Positions 25,326 to 35,051 of a stretch of 64,000 nucleotides of DNA are shown in pieces. This stretch comes from Paramarasmius palmivorus. Taxonomy: Eukaryota > Basidiomycota > Agaricomycetes > Agaricales > Marasmiaceae. Each line of letters starts with the position of its first letter. The stretch's first letter is position 1. A model generated the notes under the pieces. The model made no database searches. It saw only the letters and a list, made by a program, of their open reading frames with translations, and was not told the DNA's origin. Made by a program: the position numbers and the translations under genes. The stretch is from contig JAYKXP010000060.1 in the NCBI GenBank assembly GCA_037176845.1, forward strand, positions 62,001 through 126,000, in the 5' to 3' direction.

Positions 25326-28300
25326 ATGTCCTTCAATAACTCAGACCAGGTCAATATCGGAAGGGATGCGAACAACGTGGTTCACGGAGACCAGAATAAC
25401 TATGCATATAATGTTAATTCGGATGCAGGCGAGTAACCAAGATTTCGTCAATTTGTGTGGTAACTCATACGCTCATGGCACAGAGACTCTACGCAAAGTC
25501 TCGGATGCAGGTGAGCGTCCAACAGATATTGATAAATAACGGCTGACAGTCCTACAGAGGCGTTACGGATACTCGCGCAGAATACTGCCCCAAATGCGTG
25601 CTATGATTCAGAACAGCGATTTCCTCCTCCGAACTGTCACGAAGGGACACGCCTTCAGATCCTCGAGAAGCTGTCGAGCCGGATCGAGGATAAGTCCAAG
25701 GCCAACAGCGTCCTCTGGGTCCACGGTTCAGCCGGTGTCGGCAAGTCTGCGATTGCGCAGCACCTCGCGGAGAAGTATGCCAGGAGCGGCAGACTTGGTG
25801 CAGCGTTCTTCTTCTCCCGGACCGATTCGACTCGGAACAAGCTAGGACCCCTAGTAGCCAGTATTGCATACCAATTCTGCAAACCAGGATCACCTTTCCG
25901 CACCACCCTTGGTCCCGCTATCATTGATACAATTCGTTCTGATCCCAACATCTTCCATACTTCTTGCGAGAACCAGGCTCAACAACTGTTGGTCGAATTA
26001 TCTTCCAGCCTGCACACTGCAGCCACAGAAGAGCAAGGGTTCTTGCCGTACCCCATCATTATTGACGGTCTTGATGAATGTATTGACAGAGCTGAGCAAG
26101 AGAGGGTGCTGGCTATTGTTCGGGCCTTGATCTCTCATTCGGCCTCCTACTTTTCCTGCCAGTGGATCATCCTCCTCTTCAGTCGTCCCGAGCCCCAGAT
26201 CCGAGACAGCTTTGACGACAAAGGCTTTGAGAGGCACCTGGAAACCTTCAATGTCAATGCATTGGACAATGTCAATTGTGATATCCATCAATACCTCATT
26301 GACGAATTCGCGACTCTGCGAAAGAGGCGTTGGCGTGCATTCGGACAAGAAGGGTCCTCGTGGCCTGGGGAAGATGTCATTGGGAAGCTTGTTGTGAGAG
26401 CTGATGGACAGTTCATCTTTGCATCCACTGTCATCAAATACCTTGATGTCGATTATGAATCCCCGCAGGTCCGTCTAGATACCATTATGTGTATCTATGT
26501 CAAGCAAGGGAAATCACCCTACTCGGCTTTAGACATATTATACCATCAGATTCTGTCAACCTGTCATGACTGGGACAAAGTGCAGGCATTGTTATGTTTG
26601 CTGGTTACTCCCCATTATGGTGGCTCTTCTGTTAACCCCTTGGATGCCCCTAATAACCCTACTTTCTATCACTCATACTTGCACAAAAGGCAAAAGGCAC
26701 GGAAGTTGCGGAATGCATGGAATGCATGGAAGGCACGAAATGCACAGAATGCACAGAATAGGTGGAAGCTGCAGGAGCAGCAGGTGCAGCAGGAGTGGCA
26801 GGTGCAGCAGGTGCTGCAGGTGCTGCAGGAACTGCAGGAGCTGCAGGTGCCACTGGGGCAGCTGGGGCAGCTGGAGCGACCGGAGCGACTGGAGCGGCTG
26901 GAGCGGCTGGAGCGACTGGAGCGACTGGAGCGGCTGCTGCTAGAGCAGCTAGAGCAGCTGGAGCTGCAGTGGCTGGAGCTGCAGCAGGAGCTGGGGGAGC
27001 AGCTGGGGGAGCAGCTAGGGCTGCAGGAGCTGCAGGAGCGGCAGAGGCAGCTGGAGCGGCAGGAGCAGCTGAAGCAGCAGGGGCTGCTGGAGCGGCTGGA
27101 GCAGCTGGAGCAACTGGAGAAACTGGGGCTGCTGGGGCAGCAGGAGCAGCAGGAGCTGCTGGAGCAGCTGAGGCAGCTGGCACAGCTGGAGTGCCAGGCA
27201 TGGCTGGGGCAGCAGGAGCGGCAGGAGCAGCTGGAGTGGCAGGGGCTGCTGAAGCGGCTGGAGCAGCTGGAGCGGCTGGAGCGGCAGGAGCGGCTGAAGC
27301 AGCTGGAGCGGCAGGAGCGGCTGAAGCAGCTGGAGCGGCAGGAGTGGCTGAAGCAGCAGGGGTGGCAGGAGCGGCAGGAGCGGCAGGAGCAGCAGAAGCA
27401 GCAGCGGCAGCAGCAGTGGCAGAGGCGGCTGGAGCGGCAGGAGCGGCTGGAGCGGCAGGGGTGGCTGGAGCAGCTGGAGCAGCTGGAGCAGCTGGAGCGG
27501 CTGGAGCGGCTGGAGCGGCAGGGGTGGCAGGAGCGGCAGGAGCGGCAGAAGCAGCAGCGGCAGCAGCAGTGGCAGAGGCGGCTGGAGCAGCTGGAGCAGC
27601 TGGAGCAGCTGGAGCGGCAGGAGCAGCAGGGGCAGCAGGGGCAGCTGGAGTGGCAGGGACGGCTGAAGCTGCAGGAGCTGCAGGAGCTGCAGGAGCGGCT
27701 GGAGTGGCTGGAGCGGATGGAGTGGCTGAAGCAGGAGGAACGACAGGTACAAAAGGTGCAGGAGGAGCAAAAACTAGACAATTGGCGCAGCCTCGAAAGA
27801 TGTTCCGACTTCTCAAACATTCCTATTTGCAAAGTTTCAACCCTCCTAATTCGACTGCATTCAGTCCTGCAAATCCCAGACAAAACCAACCATGATATCC
27901 AATTTGCACATGCTACTTTCCCAGAATTCCTTGCAGACCCAAATCGTTCTGGTAAATTCTACACTCCTGCGATGTCAGAGCCAGAGTATTGTGACTGTGT
28001 AGCCACACTCCTACTCCGGACTTTATCTGCCTTTACACCATCATATCCTCTATATCACTTAGAGTCCTTTGATAGTGACAATGCCTTGTGGTTTCAGAAG
28101 CTCAATTCTGCAAACCCACTTGTTGCATTCTCCTGCAAGTCATGGGACTATTATTGCTCAAAAGTAATCTCACCAAGTGTGGATTTACTTGGGGAGCTAG
28201 AGAAGATGGATGTCCACGTCGTCGTAGCCATCTCATTACAGCTCGATTTGGGTTTACCCTTAGACTGGGACGGCGTTATCAAATGGGCAAAGGTTGTCTT

Positions 28301-29126
28301 TCACTCACGTCAATAAGCACTGTCTAACTATAACATACAGGCATTGGATTTGGGACACTGGAGGATAGACGAACTTGTGGAGAAGTTGGAAATGACAATG
28401 ATGGAGGTGCACATTGTTGGGACGTACTCAGATGACTATCTCGAGCGTCGAAGGTCATTCGAAGGCATCTTCGAGATTGAACAATTGCTACTATCTTCCA
28501 AGGAAGATGGTCACATTCTCATCCGTGGCAGTGGAATAAGGTCTTTCGAATATGCAATGTTTGCAGAACTTAGAGTGCCTAGGAAGTCTTCATACTGTGG
28601 TTCGCTGCCCTTATTCGAACCATCGTATGTAGGAAGTACGCAATCATCTCCGAGAAACATTCTCATCGTCCCGAGAGATATAATACCGAAGGTCTCGAAT
28701 ATCCTACCTATAGCGCGCGTAACAAGGGACAATGCTCGCATCTTCCAGAGGATATACGGCACAATCGAAAGATTGGATTTTCGGTCACCCATAATACGTC
28801 TATTACTAGGCTATGTAGTGGATAGGACCCTTACCATTTCTGATCACTTTGGGAACCCGGTAAGGATTCCAAAGGGTGTCCTAGTAAGTGGTGTACTCCC
28901 TGAAGCGGACACCGTCAAAATAAAGTTTTTTTAGAAGAAAGACCTTGTATGCTTCGCAACGGTTTTCAAAGAACGGTTGCGAGCGCTGAAACTTGACGTT
29001 AAATGGTCAGAGGGTTCCTTCTGGCTCGTCGACACCGCCGGGCAAGGCAATGCATGCGACATACATGATGATGCTAGGTTCCACGACTCTCAGAAACATT
29101 GGCGCGATTATTGTTGTTCCCAATAG
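25326..29126 (+). CDS. NLR-like NACHT protein, copy 4, with internal repeat expansion (1203 aa)
   Basis: By my splicing the exons are 25326-25432, 25484-25510, 25550-28292, 28341-28883 and 28935-29126; their sum is 1204 codons. The leader reads QVNIGRDANNVVHGDQNNYAY. The NACHT region has Walker A GSAGVGKSA and Walker B IIIDGLDE. Between the NACHT/winged-helix part and the conserved WRSLER...LLIRLHSVL segment lies an insert of about 337 residues (about 449-785) made of Leu/Gln-Glu-Arg/Gln tripeptides from a 9-bp DNA repeat, in frame on both sides. The tail matches copy 2. The linker before the end is the shortest of the copies and the C-terminus is Y-CCSQ, a weaker CaaX-like end. The intron at 28293-28340 contains an in-frame stop, so retention would truncate the protein by about 245 residues. 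Confidence 0.85.
26761..27770 (+). repeat. Coding 9-bp minisatellite-like expansion in NLR copy 4
   Basis: About 1 kb is built from variants of ctggagcgg / caggagcag. In the gene frame it encodes LER, LEQ and QEQ tripeptides with scattered Trp and Lys. Higher-order duplication is visible: a block containing RQQQWQRRLE occurs twice, about 140 bp apart. Another plus frame reads Gly-Ala-Ala triplets and three minus frames are also open, a by-product of the 9-bp period. Short seeds such as ALDKWRSLER and AWNAWKARNAQNAQ flank the site in copies 3 and 4. Confidence 0.9.
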
Positions 29127-29323
29127 GCACCGACCGCAGCTTAGCCTCGCGAACTGAAGCTGGATTAGCAGGGATTCGCAGGATCTTAGTAGCATGCATA
29201 CCAAGGGCATATTTGCAGGTATACGGATGGAAGGCAAGGAGTCTATTGAAGCATGTAGTGTGTAGCACGCGAACACAAGAAATGGCGAATAATCAATGTG
29301 ATTAACGAAACAAATCAGGAAAG

Positions 29324-30235
29324 TCATCCTCTCCGCGTGACAAAGTTCTCCAAATCCTGCAATGTGGCGACTGCGAGTACGAATTTGCGTGAGGCGTCGG
29401 TTACTGTAGGTTATGAATGGTGTTAGTAATGGTGTTGGTTATGTGTAGGTGGCATAGATAAGCAGAACCGGGAGAAGGAGAATGGCAGGTTCACGTCGGT
29501 GTGAAGAGATATGAATGTGTGATAACGGGTTAACAGGAAATGCTGGACTGTTCTTCTCGAGATCAAGAGCGGTTCCCGGCAGAGCTGTAGAGAAAGATGC
29601 GGAACAGAACAAAGGAGAAGTGCTTTAAGAACCGAAGGCGAACGTACCCAGTGCAAAAATATTCTGCTTCAAAAACACCTCGAGCTCCGCAAGCGGTGTG
29701 AGCGGCGTGATGAGGGTATACGGGTGTTTATTCGACCGCTTGAACTTTGTCATGTGTGCTGATACTGGGGAAGTCTGTGCATGAAACCAAGATTAGGACG
29801 AGTCGTCAGATGGAATGACCGAAGCGGCACTGACAGGATCAGCCTGCCCAGCCTCCCATAGCTCCTTCAACTTGGATACTTGAACATAGCCTAGGGGTTT
29901 ACGGTTCTTGTTGTCCAGAACACTAGGTGTCGATGAGTACGAGAAAAAACGAGATGCGAAAAGTGACGCACGGGATACATGAAAAGTCGCGTTCGAAAGC
30001 CAACTCGATGACTCGTGAGATAGGTTCTGATTGTGGTAGAGCGAATGCCGGTGGGAGTTGGAGGTCCTGTTACGATTTGGAAACAGAATGAGCTACGTAT
30101 AACCGATGATCAAGTTCTACACACCTCGACAACTGCACCACGATATTTATCAGGAACTGGTGCTGATACAGGGACGCTGGCGCTCGAGGATGCTGCAGCT
30201 GGGGTAATGTCGACGGGTTTTGCTGTTGCCATCAT
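29324..30235 (-). CDS. Small two-CBS-domain protein (intact, 166 aa)
   Basis: By my splicing the exons on the minus strand are 30235-30125, 30066-29972, 29922-29835, 29774-29648 and 29403-29324; their sum is 167 codons including the stop. The protein starts MMATAKPVDITPAAA, then DLQLPPAFALPQSEPISRVI (start of CBS 1), FSCIPVLDNKNRKPLGYV, then HMTKFKRSNKHPYTLITPL, LAELEVFLKQNIFALVTDA and SRKFVLAVATLQDLENFV (CBS 2), ending TRRG. CBS pairs usually bind adenine nucleotides and regulate a partner; no catalytic domain is attached here. The last intron is long (244 nt). It converges on NLR copy 4 with 197 bp between stops. It is the only one of four copies with an intact frame. Family assignment is from motif recognition; the function is unknown. 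Confidence 0.8.
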
Positions 30236-30392
30236 GGTGGAGGAGAGAGGAGGTGGTGGGGTGATGGTGGTAAGTGAAGAAGAGTGGAACGGACGAAGAG
30301 ATTGAGTGCAGAGCAATCTGCGGCAGCGGGAATGGTCCGCGGGACCACTGAAAGGAAGAGGCTGTCAAAAACAGTTTTCTCATATAAATAAC

Positions 30393-30486
30393 TCCCTGGT
30401 AGTATATCGGTTAGTACACGCGCCTGTCATCCTACAGTATGTCTTCAGTGACGCGCGAAAGCTGGGTTCGACTCCCAGCCAGGGAG
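30393..30486 (+). tRNA. tRNA-Asp (GTC) with 22-nt intron
   Basis: The acceptor stem TCCCTGG pairs with CCAGGGA, followed by discriminator G. The D arm contains GGTTAGT. The anticodon stem CGCGC/GCGCG encloses the loop CTGTCAC with anticodon GTC. A 22-nt intron (30430-30451) follows position 37, the canonical site. The T arm is CTGGG-TTCGACT-CCCAG. It marks the border between the repeated NLR/CBS array and the conserved gene block. Confidence 0.93.
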
Positions 30487-30839
30487 AATAGCAGAATCGG
30501 ATAACCGTTTAACATTTCTTTTTCCTTCATATTTACATGTTCTTCTTCTTTACGCTCTTCGTAACAAAATCTCCCAGTAACAAAACACGTTTAGTGCCTT
30601 TTTGAATTGCCACTGAAACCATTGGTCGAGACTGTGCACGTGACTGAAATCATCGAGAGAATTCTCAGGACGGTTGATGGGAATCTCTCTCATCAAGCCG
30701 TCAACATAGCCATAGCTGAGCGACTTCGACGCCGGTGAGCATTCGACAGTCCAAATGATACAACATGTCCCAATCTCAGGTATATTCACTCTTTATCTGC
30801 TATTTTCTTTTGATTCACCTTTTAAACAGAACCTTCATC

Positions 30840-32548
30840 ATGACAACCATGGCCAACCTCACACGCCCGTTCCCCGTCGTTACCCCAGTACTCTAACCCT
30901 TGGCCATAAGCAACCTCTTTCCCAACAGAACGTTCACAAGTATGAAGGATTTGAAGAGCTTTTGCGTGAGGCGGGGTACAAAGAGACAAGGGTCTTTACA
31001 CCGCCGAGAGAAAGGCAACCGTCACCGAATCCCACGAAAGAGCTCGAGACGAAGAAATTGGGAGGCGTAGTGAGCTTTTTGGCAGGACTAATTCCCAGGG
31101 CGACCACACCTACACCCACCGCAAACCCCAATCCCCTACCGGACGCGCCTCCGTCCCCAGCGTCTATTCAGTCTTTAGGCTGTGCATCTGACGACGGAAA
31201 TTCAGACCTCCTCGAGTCTCCTACAACGATAAAGACAGTAGTTCCTCAGCCACGAAGGACGGAATCTACGGCTACACTAAATTCGCAATACTCCCACCAG
31301 CAACAACAGCCCAAATATCTCCGTTCTCAGCACCTGCAAGCGAAACGGCAATTTTCCGAAGGTGCGGGGTTGATGCCGCCAGTACATCAGCAGTTACATC
31401 AGAGGCATTCCTATTCTCATCTGAACCATGGGCCTGGGGGGAGCAGACCAGCTTCACCATCGCCTTTGTCCCTTTCAAGACCAGGGACTCCACATAGACC
31501 TACTACCCCACATAGATCAACCCATCCATCCCGCACGTCCTCGTCCTCGCACGTTACTCCGTTCCAACTCAATCCACCCCACCAACCAAAGCCGCTTTAC
31601 CCCGTACATCCACCTTCCAATTCGAGACCGGGTACGCCATCGAAAGCGCATGCGTATTTGAGGCATATGGCTTCTGCTCGTGGGATTGGTTTGGGGCAGG
31701 ATGATGGGGAAGGTGAAGGTGAAGATACACCTAGACCTCTTCCACGTACAAAACCCAAATCAAAGTCTTCTTCTGGGTCTTCGAGGACATCGACGTCGAC
31801 TTCAACGTCTACATCAGCCTCGACATCCGCATCGACTTCGTCAGCTACGACTGTGGATCTAGAGTCTTCAGGTAGCTCAGACGAAGAAGATACCGGGACG
31901 TATCTAAGGAGAATGCGTTCACTTTCGAGGTGCGATTCTCGTGAAGAACCACCTAGGGAGTCAAAAGAACGCACGCAGACTAGTTGGGAACGAGCGATGC
32001 AGGCTGTTGGTGGGAGAAGAATCCTACGACATTCTACGTCGACGAATACGAATGCGACGACTACGAGTACGCATTCTCGAACGACGACTTCGAATTCGAA
32101 TATGACGCTGACTGATGCGACGAATTTGAGACCACCGACGAGACCGACGACGCCGTATTTGGTTACGAGACTTGGGTCGAGGGAGTCGAGAGGAGAAGTA
32201 GAAAGAGGAAGAGCGGAGACGAAGGTGAATGTGTATTGTCGCAGTCGGAGTGTGCCGCCGCCTAGGAAGAGAGGTTCGAGAAAAGGAGTTGAGGAAGAGG
32301 TGAGGCCCGTGTTGGTGCTGCATGATGTTGAGGTGGAGGCTTCGGCTTTCTCTGCGGCGAGAGATGAGAATCGTCGTCAGGAGAGTGAGCAGCAGGCTTC
32401 GATTAAGGCGTTGAGGAGGCACCTTGAGCTACCGCAGCCACAGGCAGAGGACCCGAAAAGGTCGTGGTCAATACGGTCGACGGGGCAGAGGGGTAGAGGT
32501 GCTATTGATGGGTTGTGGGATAGAGAACGAGAGAGAGACAGGGAGTAG
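30840..32548 (+). CDS. Ser/Pro/Thr-rich hypothetical protein (551 aa)
   Basis: I prefer the start at 30840 (MTTMANLTRPFP) with a 53-nt intron at 30876-30928 (gtcgtt, branch ctctaac, acag) over an unspliced frame from further upstream. The splice is phase 0 and leads into NVHKYEGFEELLREAGYKET, an ordered-looking segment near the N-terminus that may be the only folded part. A short hydrophobic stretch (GGVVSFLAGLIP) follows. The rest is low complexity: Pro/Ser/Thr-rich, with a poly-Ser/Thr run (STSTSTSASTSASTSSATT), an acidic patch (SGSSDEEDTG) and a charged Arg/Glu C-terminus (WDRERERDRE). No enzyme domain is seen. It is possibly a regulatory or cell-polarity scaffold, but this is not supported by a motif. 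Confidence 0.6.
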
Positions 32549-33397
32549 CGATTCATGAGATGGCTTTCGAGATCTGACATGATATGTTATGGCGCCTTGG
32601 ATATATTCTTCACATACGATAGGATCTTGTTTAGTTTTTTGATTATTTGGCTATAGTGTTACCTTGCAGTTCTGCGTACTTATAGACTCGCGGTTGGAGA
32701 TTTGGGTGGCTACTAGTTCTAGCTATGATTGTGACTGTTCGCTAGGAACTTGTTACCTTGCTAGTTCTACTTTTCTAGTCGCACTTTTGGTATTGCAGAT
32801 TGTGCCCTTACGTTCATTGTTTATATGACCGGCCGTCTGGTAAGCCTGGTAGTGCGACCTAGATTCGACACCAGCCGCTTTGCACAGTGACGGGGCCCTA
32901 CCCTTCACCGGCGCAGGCTTTGAAAGACTATCTTCCAAACTATGTAGTACTCTGCCGCAGCGAGTGGTTCTAAGTGCGACCTTGGTCTGCTCCATATTCC
33001 CGGCGCAGAGACTTGAAACCTCTGCGCTCTTGAATGATCGTAGGATATAGCAAGTCGTTCAATGGTGTGCTGAAACTTGAAGCCCAAGGAATTTAACAGC
33101 CTGCAGCGCTATCGGAGTCGGAGTTATCGGCACAACCCATGCAAGGACGCGAGTATGTGTCCCTCGGGTCTCCCCTTGTTCTCTTCCATCATTCCTACAG
33201 CACCCTTCCATTCTTCCTTCGCACTTTCACCAACGGGCCCTGTATACAAAATGAATCTAGGTCACGAAGTGTCACCTCCACAAGCGAACATTCCTGGGAA
33301 CAAAACTAAAACCCACGCTAAACGACGATAAGGCTAGCCTAGTCCAAGACCCGGTCTTCATTACCATTGACCACCACCAGCACCACCAGCAGCGACC
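32549..33397. other. Intergenic region, no gene seen
   Basis: There are only short frames without family features. The last 100 nt before 33398 are rich in ccaccac, as expected for the 5' leader of the dehydrogenase gene. Confidence 0.5.
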
Positions 33398-34775
33398 ATG
33401 TTTGGAACAAAGGAGTTCAACCCCCTCAACGATATCGTGGATTTGAAGGGGAAAGTTGTTATTGTTACCGGTGGAAAGTACGTGTTTGCGTCGATATTTG
33501 CTGTACCGAAGATTTAGACCCGTGCTGATCGTCGAATTGTAACTGCAGCCGTGGAACGGGATATGCAACGATACAGCACCTTCTTCGAGGTGGTGCTAAA
33601 GTGTATATGGGCGCTAGAAACGAGAAGAAAGCGCAGGAGGCTATCGAAGAGTTGAAGAAGGATGAGAGCTGGAAGGATAAAGGTGGTGAGGTGCTGTGGC
33701 TCAAGTTGGACCTGAGTGATCCCAGAGAGGCAAAGAAGGCCGCGGAGGATTTCTTGACCAAGGAGAAGAGGTTAGATATAATTGGTGAGTGGGTATATGA
33801 TCCGTTTTGCTCTGGAAGACTGAAACAGGCGCTCTTGCAGTGAATAATGCGGCTTTGCAGCCTTTCATGTACGTTCGTCCCGCTACCAAGAGCTGGGGAG
33901 AGATGTTGATCATGATGCTGTAGGTCTGAGACGCCGTTGGAGAAGACAGCCGATGGTGAGCATTTGGGCATGTGTCCTTCCTGTTGTCCTCTATTAACTC
34001 TACCACAGGACCTTCGAATGTAGTAGTTGTCAAGTTCGTGTATCCAGCTTACCCAGCGGAAGCTATACTGATGGCTCTTCTTGATAGTTACATCAGCCCA
34101 TTCATTTTCACAGAAACTCTTTTGCCTCTGTTGACCTCGACTGCGTTGACAGAGCCAGATTCGGATGTCCGGATTGTCAATGTCAGTGGCTCTAATATAT
34201 CGACGCCACAGGGGGATCTAACTCCACTTTTAGCTCACCTCGATACTGCACAAGATCACGCCGTCATCCACTCAATTTAAGGAAGTGGACGACTTTTATA
34301 TTGATTACAAGGGCAAATTCATGGCTGGTTTCCGCCAATACAGTACGCCAGATCATCCCGTATGCCACCTGCGTTGATCTCATTTCTAATTCCAGGCCAC
34401 TCGAAACTGCTCGAAGTCCTTTGGACGAAACACCTACAGAAGCGGTTGGACACGTCTGATCCTGCCGTACCGATCACAGTCATCTCAATACACCCTGGTG
34501 GCGTGGATACATTCTCACACAAGTGGCCTGTTGCATGGCTTATGACACCTATCGTTCGGTTGGCGATCAAAGATGCTGAAAGGGGGTCGTATACGTCTGT
34601 GTTCGCCGCAGCCAGCAAGGTTGTTAGAGAGGCCAGAGACAGGTACAAAGGTGCATATCTAGAGAGCAGTCCTGTGGGGAGGATAGCGACGGCATCTGCC
34701 ATGGCCGATGATCCAGAAAAGGCGGAAGAACTATATACCCTGACGAGGAAGTTTTTGGGAGGAATTGGGCTTTGA
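33398..34775 (+). CDS. Short-chain dehydrogenase/reductase with possible frame break
   Basis: The exons start at 33398 (MFGTKEFNPLNDIVDLKGKV). The Rossmann motif TGGNRGTG spans the first intron (33478-33548). NNAALQPF follows the second intron (33785-33840) and matches the NNAG motif. Further introns lie at 33869-33923, 33956-34008 and 34343-34395. The last one joins the catalytic YxxxK motif as Y-SHSK. The C-terminal part (LLEVLWTKHLQKRL, ISIHPGGVDTFSHK) is typical of this NAD(P)-dependent oxidoreductase family. Around 34280 the frame shifts by one base (stop taa), although EVDDFYIDYKGKF continues immediately in another frame. Either there is a one-base insertion, or an intron from about 34183 that would remove the usual catalytic Ser region. 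The substrate is unknown. Confidence 0.7.
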
Positions 34776-35051
34776 CTTTAAGTTGATCAATGTTGCCATC
34801 ATCTTTGATACTTTACTTTTCAAGTTCCCTTTTCTGGTTTTCCGATTTTCGAGGACGGTAATGAACGATTTCTGTGCAATCGAGTCGTAGGCCATGTTTG
34901 CTCGTTCTGTGGATAGGCCAAGAAATGAAATTGTGCCATCGGGATTCGGGACAGCGAGCTGCGAGTCAGAACAGCACGTGGTTCGTGTCACGCATGTGAC
35001 GGGTGGTTTAAAACGCGTCGAGGGCTGGTCGCGATCTGCTCTGCAACCGCC

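Noticed and set aside
25989..25991. Start of NLR copy 4 at a TTG codon at 25989
   Set aside because: The frame is open upstream to 25550 and includes Walker A. The true start is the leader ATG at 25326.
26659..27889. Long minus-strand Ala/Pro- and Cys/Ser-rich frames (385 and 406 codons)
   Set aside because: They are shadows of the same repeat, with no domain outside the repetitive part.
26762..27895. 377-codon Gly-Ala-Ala collagen-like plus-strand frame
   Set aside because: It exists only because of the stop-free 9-bp repeat. The conserved NLR frame runs through the same bases and is preserved on both sides.
1..30235. CRISPR-like or bacterial-type operon array
   Set aside because: The repeats are gene-sized, spliced and eukaryotic, with no short direct repeats and spacers.
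31597..31974. Acidic minus-strand frame inside the Ser/Pro-rich gene
   Set aside because: It is the complement of Ser/Thr codon repeats in the plus-strand gene, with no independent support.
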